A DNA stretch of 13,389 nt from RBG-16-66-20 sp049651845. Its GTDB lineage: Bacteria; Pseudomonadota; Gammaproteobacteria; Burkholderiales; SG8-39. The stretch is taken from the NCBI GenBank assembly GCA_049651845.1, contig JBASCW010000140.1, forward strand, positions 1 to 13,389. Direction: 5' to 3'. The first letter of the stretch is position 1. Each line of letters begins with the position of its first letter. A program made the translations under genes and the position numbers. Positions 6,463-13,330 of the stretch are shown here, in pieces. Under the pieces are notes generated by a model, which saw only the letters and a list, made by a program, of their open reading frames with translations, did not search any database and was not told where the DNA came from.

Positions 6463-7691
6463 AGCCACGAGCCCTCATCGCCGTCGTCGCGCTGGCCGCG
6501 ATCGCCGCGGGCGGCTGGACCTGGCACGCGCTGCGCGGCGGCGCCGGCGAGCCCGCCTGGCGCACCGGCAAGGTTGAGCGCGGCGCGCTGCAGGTGGTGG
6601 TGGCGGCGAGCGGTACGCTGAACGCGGTCACCACCGTGCAGGTCGGCTCGCAGGTCTCGGGGCAGATCTCGGAGATCCTCGCCGACTTCAACTCGCCGGT
6701 GAAGAAGGACCAGGTGATCGCGCGCATCGACCCGCAGAGCTTCGAGCTGCGCGTCAGCCAGGCGCGCGCCGACGTCGACGCCGCGAAGAGCGCGGTGGCG
6801 ATCGCGCAATCGAGCCTCGCCGCGCAGCAGGCCGAGCTCGGCCGCGTGCGCGTGAACCTCGCCGACGCCGAGCGCGACCTCAACCGCAAGAAGACGCTGG
6901 TGGAGAGGAACTTCATCTCGCCCGCGGAGCTCGACAAGGCGCGCACCCAGTACGAGGCGACGCGCGAGCAGGCGCGCGTGGTCGAGGCGCAGATCGAGGT
7001 CAGCGCCGCGCAGATCGCGAGCGCGCAGGCCGCCGTCAAGCAGCGCGAGGCGCTGCTCAAGCAGGCGCAGGTGGACCTGGAGCGCACCATCATCCGCGCG
7101 CCGGTGAACGGCACGGTGATCCTGCGCAACGTGGATGCCGGCCAGACCGTGGCCGCGAGCCTGCAGGCGCCGGTGCTGTTCACCATCGCGCAGGACCTGC
7201 GCGACATGCAGGTCGAGGCGGCGATCGACGAGGCCGACGTCGGCAAGCTGCGCGTGGGCCAGCAGGCGGGCTTCACCGTGGATGCCTTCCAGCGGCGCGA
7301 TTTCTCCGGCCAGATCCGGCAGATCCGCAAGTCGCCGGTCAACGTGCAGAACGTGATCAGCTACACCGTGATCATCTCGGCCGCGAACGCCGACCTCGCG
7401 CTGCTGCCCGGCATGACCGCCAACGTGCGCGTGCTGGTGGACAGCCGCGACGGCGTGCTCAAGGTGCCGAACGCGGCGCTGCGCTTCCGCCCCGCGCCGG
7501 GGCGCCTGTGGATGGTGGGATCTGACGGCAAGCCCGCGCCGGTCGCGGTCAAGACGGGCCTTACCGACGGCACGAGCACCGAGATCGCGGAGGGCCCGCT
7601 CAGGGAAGGCGACGCGGTGATCCTGGGCGGCGGCGAAGCGCCGGCGCCGGCCAGGAAGGCGGGCGGACCCGGCGGGCCGAGGATGTTCTGA
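6459..7691 (+). CDS. Membrane-fusion (periplasmic adaptor) protein, MacA/HlyD type
   Basis: This 410-residue adaptor links an inner-membrane MacB-like pump to an outer-membrane channel. It has an N-terminal membrane anchor (about 5-20), a lipoyl-like half (about 60-92, with QVGSQVSGQI), and a long alpha-helical coiled coil (about 95-208). The second lipoyl half and barrel follow (209-330, with IIRAPVNGTVI at 211-221), then a membrane-proximal domain and a Gly/Ala/Pro-rich tail. The start is not standard. The frame has no ATG, GTG or TTG between a GTG at 6267, deep inside moaC and giving only Arg/Gly-rich nonsense, and the anchor. A CTG at 6459 gives (M)KPRALIAVVALAAIAAGGW, a natural anchor start, and overlaps the moaC TGA by 4 nt. 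The stop overlaps the next gene by one base. Function is sure; start and substrate are not. Confidence 0.9.
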   Translation: MKPRALIAVVALAAIAAGGWTWHALRGGAGEPAWRTGKVERGALQVVVAASGTLNAVTTVQVGSQVSGQISEILADFNSPVKKDQVIARIDPQSFELRVSQARADVDAAKSAVAIAQSSLAAQQAELGRVRVNLADAERDLNRKKTLVERNFISPAELDKARTQYEATREQARVVEAQIEVSAAQIASAQAAVKQREALLKQAQVDLERTIIRAPVNGTVILRNVDAGQTVAASLQAPVLFTIAQDLRDMQVEAAIDEADVGKLRVGQQAGFTVDAFQRRDFSGQIRQIRKSPVNVQNVISYTVIISAANADLALLPGMTANVRVLVDSRDGVLKVPNAALRFRPAPGRLWMVGSDGKPAPVAVKTGLTDGTSTEIAEGPLREGDAVILGGGEAPAPARKAGGPGGPRMF

Positions 7692-8425
7692 TGCCCGAGC
7701 CCCTGATCCGCACCCGAGACCTCGCCAAGGTCTTCCGGATAGGGACGGAGAAGGACCGCGCACAAGGGCGCGGTAGCGAGGTGAAGGCCCTGTCCGGCGT
7801 CAGCGTGGACATCGCGCCGGGCGAGTTCGTGGCGGTGATGGGCCCGTCGGGCTCGGGCAAGTCCACCTTCATGCACCTGCTGGGCTGCCTCGACCGCCCG
7901 AGCGCGGGCGAATACCTGCTGGGCGGTCGCCGCGTGCAGGAGATCGACGGCGATGCGCTCGCGGCGCTGCGCAACCGCAGCATCGGCTTCGTGTTCCAGC
8001 ATTTCCACCTGCTCGCGCGCACCAGCGCCGCGGAGAACGTCGCGCTGCCGCTCCTCTACGCGGGCACGCCCGCGCGCGAGCGCCAGGCGCGCGTGCTCGA
8101 GATGCTCGAGCGCGTCGGTCTTGCCGATCGCGCAGCCCACCTGCCCGCGCAGCTCTCGGGCGGCCAGCAGCAACGCGTCGCGATCGCGCGCGCGCTCGTG
8201 ACGCGGCCGCAGCTGATCCTCGCCGACGAACCCACGGGCGCGCTCGATTCGCGCACCGGCCACGAGGTGCTCGAGCTGCTGCAGGCGCTCAACCAGCAGG
8301 GCATGACCGTGGTGCTGGTGACGCACGAGGCCGAGGTCGCCGCCTATGCGCGCCGCAAGCTGCAGTTCCTCGACGGCCGCGTGATCGGCGACGAGTCGCG
8401 CGCGGAGGAGGCGGCCGCGGCATGA
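7691..8425 (+). CDS. ABC transporter ATP-binding protein, MacB/LolD type
   Basis: The 244-residue cytoplasmic ATPase has Walker A GPSGSGKST (51-59), Q-loop Q103, signature LSGGQ (155-159), Walker B LILADE (175-180), D-loop SALD-equivalent GALD (183-186) and switch His H212. VFQHFHLLARTSAAENVALP (101-120) is characteristic of the LolD/MacB/FtsE-like group. About a dozen extra residues (roughly 18-30) lie between the first strand and the usual VKAL segment. The ATG sits in TGATG, overlapping the adaptor stop by one base. The stop TGA overlaps the permease start (ATGA). The ATPase and permease are separate proteins, unlike E. coli MacB, where they are fused. With the neighbours it forms a MacAB-like export system; the cargo is unknown. 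Confidence 0.95.
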   Translation: MPEPLIRTRDLAKVFRIGTEKDRAQGRGSEVKALSGVSVDIAPGEFVAVMGPSGSGKSTFMHLLGCLDRPSAGEYLLGGRRVQEIDGDALAALRNRSIGFVFQHFHLLARTSAAENVALPLLYAGTPARERQARVLEMLERVGLADRAAHLPAQLSGGQQQRVAIARALVTRPQLILADEPTGALDSRTGHEVLELLQALNQQGMTVVLVTHEAEVAAYARRKLQFLDGRVIGDESRAEEAAAA

Positions 8426-9654
8426 ACCTCGCGGCGCTGCTGCGCGTGGCCCTGCGCGCGCTCGCGGCCAACAAGCTGCGCAGCGCGCTCACCATGCTGG
8501 GCATCATCATCGGCGCCGCGGCGGTGATCGTGATGACCGCGGTGGGCGCCGGCGCGCAGGCGCGCGTCGCCGAGCAGATCCAGTCGCTGGGCTCCAACCT
8601 GCTGCTGGTCGTCTCGGGCGGGGTCACCGCGGGCGGCGTGCGCACGGGCCTCGGCAGCTCGCTCACCATCTCCGAGGACGACGCGGCGGCGATCGCGCGC
8701 GAAGTGCCGGACACCACCACCGCGGCGGTGCTGCGCGGCACCGTGCAGGCGGTCTGGGGCAACCAGAACTGGTCCACCGCCGTGTTCGGCACCACGCAGG
8801 ACTACCTCGCGGTCCGCCAGTGGCGGCTCGCCGCGGGCCGCTTCTACGACGCCGCCGACCAGGCGGCCGCGGCCAAGGTGTGCCTGATCGGCCGCACGGT
8901 CGCGCGCCAGCTCTTCGGCGACGCCGACCCCGTCGGCGAGGCGATCCGCATCCGGCGCGTGCCCTTCACCGTGATCGGCGTGCTCGAGTCCAAGGGCCAG
9001 ACCATGATCGGCACCGACCAGGACGACATCATCCTGATGCCGATCGCCACCGCGCGTACGCGCGTGCTCGGCACGCCGAACCTCGCCAAGCAGCGCAGCG
9101 TCGGCGCGATCTGGGTGCAGGTCGCCGAAGGCGCCGACATGAAGGCCGCCGAAGAGCAGGTGCGCGCGCTGCTGCGCCAGCGCCACCGCATCCAGCCCGG
9201 GCAGCCGGACGACTTCTCGGTGCGCAACCTCGAGGAAGTCGCCTCGGCGCAGGAAGCCTCGGGCCGCGTGCTCGCGCTGCTGCTCGCCGCGGTCGCCTCG
9301 GTGTCGCTCATCGTGGGTGGCATCGGCATCATGAACATCATGCTGGTCTCGGTCACCGAGCGCACGCGCGAGATCGGCCTGCGCATGGCGGTGGGCGCGC
9401 GCGCGCGCGACATCCTCGGCCAGTTCCTCGTCGAGGCGGTCACGCTGTCGCTGCTCGGCGGCCTCGCCGGCATCGCGCTCGGCGTCGCCGCCGCGCTCGC
9501 CATCGCCGAGTTCGCCGACTGGCGCATCCACCTCTCGTTGCCCGCGGTGCTGCTCGCCGCGGCCTTCGCCGGCGCGATCGGCGTCTTCTTCGGCCTCTAC
9601 CCCGCGCGCAAGGCCGCGCGCCTCAATCCGGTCGAAGCGCTGCGCTACGAGTAG
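8422..9654 (+). CDS. ABC transporter permease, MacB/FtsX type
   Basis: The 410-residue inner-membrane permease has the MacB layout. A first helix (about 22-45, with TMLGIIIGAAAVIVMTAVG) comes before a large periplasmic domain (about 46-280). The FtsX domain follows with three helices (about 283-310, 338-362 and 372-393). The stretch IGIMNIMLVSVTERTREIGL and the ending LNPVEALRYE are typical of MacB-like permeases. It begins in an ATGA overlap with the ATPase; GGAGGAGG about 10 nt upstream (8404-8411) can serve as a ribosome-binding site. By family these pumps use ATP to drive substrates from the periplasm through an outer-membrane channel (mechanotransmission) rather than across the inner membrane. 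The TolC-type channel must be encoded elsewhere. Confidence 0.95.
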   Translation: MNLAALLRVALRALAANKLRSALTMLGIIIGAAAVIVMTAVGAGAQARVAEQIQSLGSNLLLVVSGGVTAGGVRTGLGSSLTISEDDAAAIAREVPDTTTAAVLRGTVQAVWGNQNWSTAVFGTTQDYLAVRQWRLAAGRFYDAADQAAAAKVCLIGRTVARQLFGDADPVGEAIRIRRVPFTVIGVLESKGQTMIGTDQDDIILMPIATARTRVLGTPNLAKQRSVGAIWVQVAEGADMKAAEEQVRALLRQRHRIQPGQPDDFSVRNLEEVASAQEASGRVLALLLAAVASVSLIVGGIGIMNIMLVSVTERTREIGLRMAVGARARDILGQFLVEAVTLSLLGGLAGIALGVAAALAIAEFADWRIHLSLPAVLLAAAFAGAIGVFFGLYPARKAARLNPVEALRYE

Positions 9655-9687
9655 CGCGCATAGCGACTTTCGGATAAGAATTGATCC

Positions 9688-10488
9688 ATGACCGCCGACC
9701 CCCAAACCGGGTCTGACAGCGAGAAATCCGCCGATTTCCTGGTGGCGCTGCGCCCGCTGACGCTCGCCGACCCGTTGCGCTGGCTCGCGCTCGGCGCGCG
9801 CGATTTCCGCCGGGCGCCGGCGATCGGGCTGTTCTTCGGCGGCTGCTTCGTGGCGATGGGCTGGGCGCTGATCCTGATGTTCGAGAACGCGCCGGCCTAC
9901 GTGCTCGGGCTCTCGGCGGGGTTCCTGCTCGTCGGCCCCTTCCTGTGCATGGGCCTCTACCACGTGAGCGAGCGGCTGGAGCGCGGCGAGCGCCCGCGGC
10001 TCTTCGACGCGGCGACGGCCTGGCGGCGCAAGCTCGACACGATCGCGATCTTCGGCGTGGTGCTGCTGGTGCTCGAGATGCTCTGGGCGCGGGCCTCGCT
10101 CGTGGTCTTCGCGCTCTCGTTCTCGGGCACGATGCCCGACTTCGCGGGCTCGCTCAGGAGCCTCGTCGACCCGAAGAACCTCGAGTTCACGCTCGCGTGG
10201 ACGGCCCTGGGCGGCGTGTTCGCCACGATCATCTTCGCGGTGAGCGTGGTGAGCATCCCGATGATCCTCGACCGCCGCACCGACGCGATCACCGCCGGCC
10301 TCACCAGCATCCGCCTGGTCCTCGGCCAGCCCGCCGTGCTGCTGCCCTGGGCGGCGATCATCACGGTCCTCGTGGTGCTGGCGATGCTGCCGGGCTTCGC
10401 GGGCCTGCTCGTCGTGGGGCCCATCCTCGGCCACGCGTCCTGGCACGCGTATCGCGCCGCGGTCGAGCCGTCCGCGCGCTCCGCCTAG
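9688..10488 (+). CDS. DUF2189 integral membrane protein
   Basis: The 266-residue protein has about six hydrophobic helices. The first pair lies at roughly 46-66 and 70-90, and further ones at about 118-140, 168-192, 206-235 and 235-250. The pattern VVSIPMILDRRTDAITAGLT followed near the C-terminus by GPILGHASWHAYRA matches what I recall of DUF2189, whose function is not known. It starts 33 bp after the permease stop. There is no Shine-Dalgarno; an AAGAAT hexamer (9676-9681) lies 6 nt before the ATG, so it may have its own leaderless transcript or be read through from the efflux operon. It converges on the DUF5672 gene with 3 bp between stops. Confidence 0.8.
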   Translation: MTADPQTGSDSEKSADFLVALRPLTLADPLRWLALGARDFRRAPAIGLFFGGCFVAMGWALILMFENAPAYVLGLSAGFLLVGPFLCMGLYHVSERLERGERPRLFDAATAWRRKLDTIAIFGVVLLVLEMLWARASLVVFALSFSGTMPDFAGSLRSLVDPKNLEFTLAWTALGGVFATIIFAVSVVSIPMILDRRTDAITAGLTSIRLVLGQPAVLLPWAAIITVLVVLAMLPGFAGLLVVGPILGHASWHAYRAAVEPSARSA

Positions 10489-10495
10489 AATCTAG
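10485..10495. repeat. Inverted repeat holding both stop codons of a convergent pair
   Basis: CTAGA-A-TCTAG is symmetric about A10490. It contains the TAG of the DUF2189 gene (10486-10488) and the TAG of the minus-strand gene (complement of 10492-10494). The arms are 5 bp, with only partial pairing beyond. Too short and without a U-tract to call a terminator. Confidence 0.35.
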
Positions 10496-11334
10496 CCGCG
10501 CTCGTAGGTCACCATCGGCTCGGGCCGGTAGGCGGCGAGCTGCTCTTCGTTCATGTCGATGATGCGCACCATGTGCGTGATGCCGTGGAAGCCGAGCGTG
10601 GGCTCGGGCGGTGGCAGGGTTTCGAACGAGAACCGCGCGGCGACCTCGGGCGGCGCGAAGCGGATGCCGTGCTCGGTTGCCAATAGATCCCGGTAGGTCC
10701 TGCAGATCGCGACGTCCTCGGGAACGAGGTCGGTGATGCGCGGGTCCTGCAGCGCCTTGAGCAGGCGCCGGGAGCGCAGCGAGAAGCCGCCGTTGCCCAC
10801 GCCGCCATCCGGCCAGGGCGCGCCCACGTAGTCGTAGTCGAGGAACTCCGCGCGCCAGCGCCTGCCGTTGACGACGAAGCCGTCGTACTGCACCACCAGC
10901 GCGTAGTCGGTCTCGATGTGCTCGGCAAGCGCCTTCACCATGAAGCGGCTGTAGTCGGCGATCGAAGCGATGTCCGGAATCACCACCACCTCGATGCCGG
11001 GCGCATCCACCGGCCGATTGGTGAAGAACTGCACGCGCTCGAAGCGGCACTGCGCCATCGAGCGGCGCAGCGCCACCAGCGCGAGCTCGTGGTGGCGGCA
11101 ATCCGCGCAGGCGAGCGTGGTGCGCGGCACCGGCACGCGCGGCCCCTCGGGCGGCGCCTCGCCGCGCAGCCGCAGGCGCAGCGCCTCGCGGAACGCGCCG
11201 TGCGCCTCGTCGTAGCGGCCCGCGCCCTGCAGCGCTACGCCGAGATGGAAATGCGCGCCCGGCGTCTCGGGCTCCGCGCGCACGGCCTCGCGCCAGTGCG
11301 CGACCCGCGCATCCGCTTCGCTCGCGGAACTCAT
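10492..11334 (-). CDS. DUF5672 protein with N-terminal TPR-like segment, glycosyltransferase-like
   Basis: From the ATG at 11334 the product is 280 residues. Residues about 25-58 read as one TPR-like helical pair (HFHLGVALQGAGRYDEAHGA). Residues about 70-275 match the DUF5672 pattern as I recall it: CADCRHHELALVALRRS (76-92), QYDGFVV (149-155), WRAEFLDYDYVGAPW (160-174), VGNGGFSLRSRRLL (179-192), PEDVAICR (205-212) and LGFHG (247-251). DUF5672 proteins often sit in glycan loci and resemble GT-A-type glycosyltransferases, but the reaction is not established. A GTG at 11349 would add five residues; neither start has a clear Shine-Dalgarno. The start is divergent from, and nearly touches, the FkbM gene. 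Confidence 0.83.
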   Translation of the reverse strand: MSSASEADARVAHWREAVRAEPETPGAHFHLGVALQGAGRYDEAHGAFREALRLRLRGEAPPEGPRVPVPRTTLACADCRHHELALVALRRSMAQCRFERVQFFTNRPVDAPGIEVVVIPDIASIADYSRFMVKALAEHIETDYALVVQYDGFVVNGRRWRAEFLDYDYVGAPWPDGGVGNGGFSLRSRRLLKALQDPRITDLVPEDVAICRTYRDLLATEHGIRFAPPEVAARFSFETLPPPEPTLGFHGITHMVRIIDMNEEQLAAYRPEPMVTYERG

Positions 11335-11338
11335 GGCG

Positions 11339-11344
11339 TATGAT
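11339..11344 (+). promoter_or_regulatory. -10-like hexamer at the FkbM gene start
   Basis: TATGAT lies 8 nt before an ATG at 11353 and overlaps the ATG at 11340. If it is a -10, transcription would start near 11351-11353, so the ATG at 11340 would not be in the mRNA. This favours a start at 11353 or at the GTG at 11388. The opposite strand reads ATCATA, which could also serve the divergent DUF5672 gene. Confidence 0.4.
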
Positions 11345-12128
11345 CGCACCGAATGCTCTCGATGCTGAGCCGCCTGCGGCAGCGCCCGTGAAACCGCTGC
11401 AAGCAGCGTCGCAGTGGCTGGCTGCGCTGTCGCGGCGCTTCGAGCTGCCGGCCGCGGATCGGGACGCGCAGCGTTTCACCGATTGCGCGGAAACAGTACG
11501 GGCGTTGCTCGCGCTGCACTCACCCAGGCACCTGCTCGACATCGGCGCGCACATGGGCAACTGGGCCTGGGTGCTGCGCCGGCTGCACGCGGGCCTGGAG
11601 AGCGCCGTGCTGGTCGAGCCGCAGGCCAAGCGCCAGGCCGCGCTGCAGGCGCTCGCGCTGCCGGGCGTGCAAAAGACGGTGTTCGCTTGCGCCCTGGGAG
11701 CGCGCCCAGGCAGCGGCGTGCTGACCGGCGGCACCGCGTCGGCGTCGCTGCTCGCGCCGCGCGAGCAGCGCACGCGGTTTCCGGGCAGCCTGGGCGACGA
11801 GACGGAGGCGGTCGAGGTGCGCACCCTGGATGCGCTCTACGCCGGGCGCGCGCTGCCCCAGCCCGATCTCGTCAAGGTGGACGTGCAGGGCGGCGAGCTC
11901 GGCGTGCTCGAAGGCGGCCTCGGCGTGATCGCCGGGGCGCGCTGCCTGGTCGTCGAGCTGTCGCTGCGGCAGTTCTACGAGGCGCAGCCTCCCCTCTGGC
12001 AGCTGCTGCGCTTCCTCGCAGAGCAGGATTTCGTGCTGGCCGGCCGCGGCTACGAGTGGCGCCTGGACGCGAACCCCGCGGAACTGCTCCAGTTCGACGG
12101 CATCTTCCTGCGCCGCGGCGCCCGGTGA
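11340..12128 (+). CDS. FkbM-family SAM-dependent methyltransferase (N-terminus uncertain)
   Basis: From the ATG at 11340 the frame gives 262 residues. HLLDIGAHMGNWAWVL (64-79) is the SAM-binding motif I, LVEPQ (91-95) follows the second strand, and LVKVDVQGGELGVLEG (177-192) is the FkbM hallmark (DVQGGE). FkbM-type enzymes O-methylate sugars and other small or surface molecules. The first 16 codons have poor third-position G+C (10 of the first 17 codons, counting the GTG), whereas an overlapping frame from ATG 11353 has G or C at all 12 third positions before a TGA at 11389. The true N-terminus may therefore be MLSMLSRLRQRP joined by a lost base to VKPLQAA, or translation may start at GTG 11388. 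The stop overlaps the glycosyltransferase start by one base (TGATG). Family is sure; substrate is not. Confidence 0.88.
   Translation: MIAPNALDAEPPAAAPVKPLQAASQWLAALSRRFELPAADRDAQRFTDCAETVRALLALHSPRHLLDIGAHMGNWAWVLRRLHAGLESAVLVEPQAKRQAALQALALPGVQKTVFACALGARPGSGVLTGGTASASLLAPREQRTRFPGSLGDETEAVEVRTLDALYAGRALPQPDLVKVDVQGGELGVLEGGLGVIAGARCLVVELSLRQFYEAQPPLWQLLRFLAEQDFVLAGRGYEWRLDANPAELLQFDGIFLRRGAR
11353..11391 (+). other. Twelve-codon frame before the FkbM gene: micro-ORF or frameshifted N-terminus
   Basis: ATG at 11353 reads MLSMLSRLRQRP and ends in TGA at 11389-11391. The TGA overlaps the in-frame GTG (11388-11390) of the FkbM frame as GTGA. All 12 codons end in G or C, as in the real genes here. 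Inserting one base near 11388 (CCGGTG instead of CCGTG) would fuse this segment to the FkbM protein. Confidence 0.5.
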
Positions 12129-13309
12129 TGCGAACCATCGCCGTCGTCGACCTGATCTGGACGGGACATCACCCGTCCTACCTCAAGTTCTTCGCGCGCT
12201 CGCTGCTCGAGCAGGGCCACCGCGTGATCGCGCTCTGCCCGCAGCCGCAGGAGATGGAAGATTGGCTGCGGCAGAGCCATCCGGCCTTCGCCGGCCGGTT
12301 CCGCGCCGCGCGCGCGGTCGAACCCGAAAGCCCTGCCGGCTCGACCGCGCTGGGATTGCGCGCGACGCTCGCACGCTGGGCGAACACGCGCGCGGCCTTG
12401 GCCGGTCTCGGCGAACCCTCGCCGCTCGTGCTGTTCGCGTGGCTCGATACGCTGCTGCATCCGCTGTTGCGGCCCCTGCTGCTCGAGCGCGTATTTCCCC
12501 ACGACTGGGCGGGCCTGTATTTCCACCCTCGCCACTTGCGCGTCGCGCCGACCGCGCTGCGCGAGCGCTGGCACGCCAGCGGGCTGGCGGCCGCGCTACG
12601 CTCGCGGCGCTGCCGCGGCGTGTTCGTGCTCGACGAGATCATCGCGGCCGCCCTGCAGGCGGATGCCGGCGGCAAGCGCGTGTTCCGCCTTCCCGACATC
12701 GCCGACACGGCCGAGCCGGACACCGCCTACGGGTTGGCGCGCCAGCTGCGCGAGCGCGCCGCGGGACGGTGCGTGGTCGGCCTGGCCGGCGGCATCGCCT
12801 GGCGCAAGGGCGTGATGACGCTGCTCGCCGCCTCGCGCGCGCTGCCGCCGGAGCGCTACTTCTTCGTCATGGCAGGCGCGCTCTCGGATTCGGATTTTCC
12901 GGCGCGCGACCGCGAGACGCTGCGCGCGCTCGCGGCGCGGCCGCCCGAGAACTGGCTGCTGCATTTCGAGCGGATTCCCGGCGAAGCGCAGTTCAACGCG
13001 GTGCTCGCGGCGTTCGACGTCGTCTTCGCCGCCTACCGGGATTTTCCCCACAGCAGCAACCTGCTCGCCAAGGCCGCCTGGCTGCGCAAGCCGCTGCTGG
13101 TGAGCCGCGGCCACCTGATGGCCGAGCGCACGGCGCGCTATCGCCTGGGCCTCGCGATCGACGAGGCGGACGCCGGACAGTGCGCGCGCGCCATCGAGGC
13201 GCTCGCGAAGGGCCCGGACCCGGCGGCCGATCCCGCCGGCTACCTGCGCGAGCACTCTGCCGAGCGCTTCGCGGCGGTACTCGAAGACGCCCTGCGCGAG
13301 ATGCGCTGA
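12128..13309 (+). CDS. Glycosyltransferase, GT-B fold, family 4-like
   Basis: The 393-residue product starts at the ATG in TGATG, sharing its A with the FkbM stop. The N-terminal half opens with MRTIAVVDLIWTGHHPSYLK and a GHRVIALCPQ strand (30-39), as in GT-B donor/acceptor domains. The C-terminal half has VVGLAGGIAWRKGVMTLLAA (216-235), a FFVMAGAL strand (245-252), an NAVLAAFDVVFAAY segment (290-303) and HSSNLLAKAAWLRKPLLVS (308-326). These are the sites that in GT4 enzymes bind the nucleotide-sugar. The exact GT family, donor and acceptor cannot be read from the sequence. With the FkbM methyltransferase and the DUF5672 gene it suggests synthesis or methylation of a surface glycan. Confidence 0.82.
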   Translation: MRTIAVVDLIWTGHHPSYLKFFARSLLEQGHRVIALCPQPQEMEDWLRQSHPAFAGRFRAARAVEPESPAGSTALGLRATLARWANTRAALAGLGEPSPLVLFAWLDTLLHPLLRPLLLERVFPHDWAGLYFHPRHLRVAPTALRERWHASGLAAALRSRRCRGVFVLDEIIAAALQADAGGKRVFRLPDIADTAEPDTAYGLARQLRERAAGRCVVGLAGGIAWRKGVMTLLAASRALPPERYFFVMAGALSDSDFPARDRETLRALAARPPENWLLHFERIPGEAQFNAVLAAFDVVFAAYRDFPHSSNLLAKAAWLRKPLLVSRGHLMAERTARYRLGLAIDEADAGQCARAIEALAKGPDPAADPAGYLREHSAERFAAVLEDALREMR

Positions 13310-13330
13310 GCGCCGCCTGCCGGACGACCC

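Noticed and set aside
9397..9412. Alternating GCGCGC run (also at 13362-13380) as possible Z-DNA
   Set aside because: It lies inside coding sequence for Ala/Arg residues (and in the edge gene), and such runs are expected in DNA this rich in G and C.
8344..10446. A 700-codon minus-strand open frame opposite the permease and DUF2189 genes
   Set aside because: It is rich in Arg, Glu, His and Ala with no motif, and spans two well-supported plus-strand genes. It is another shadow.
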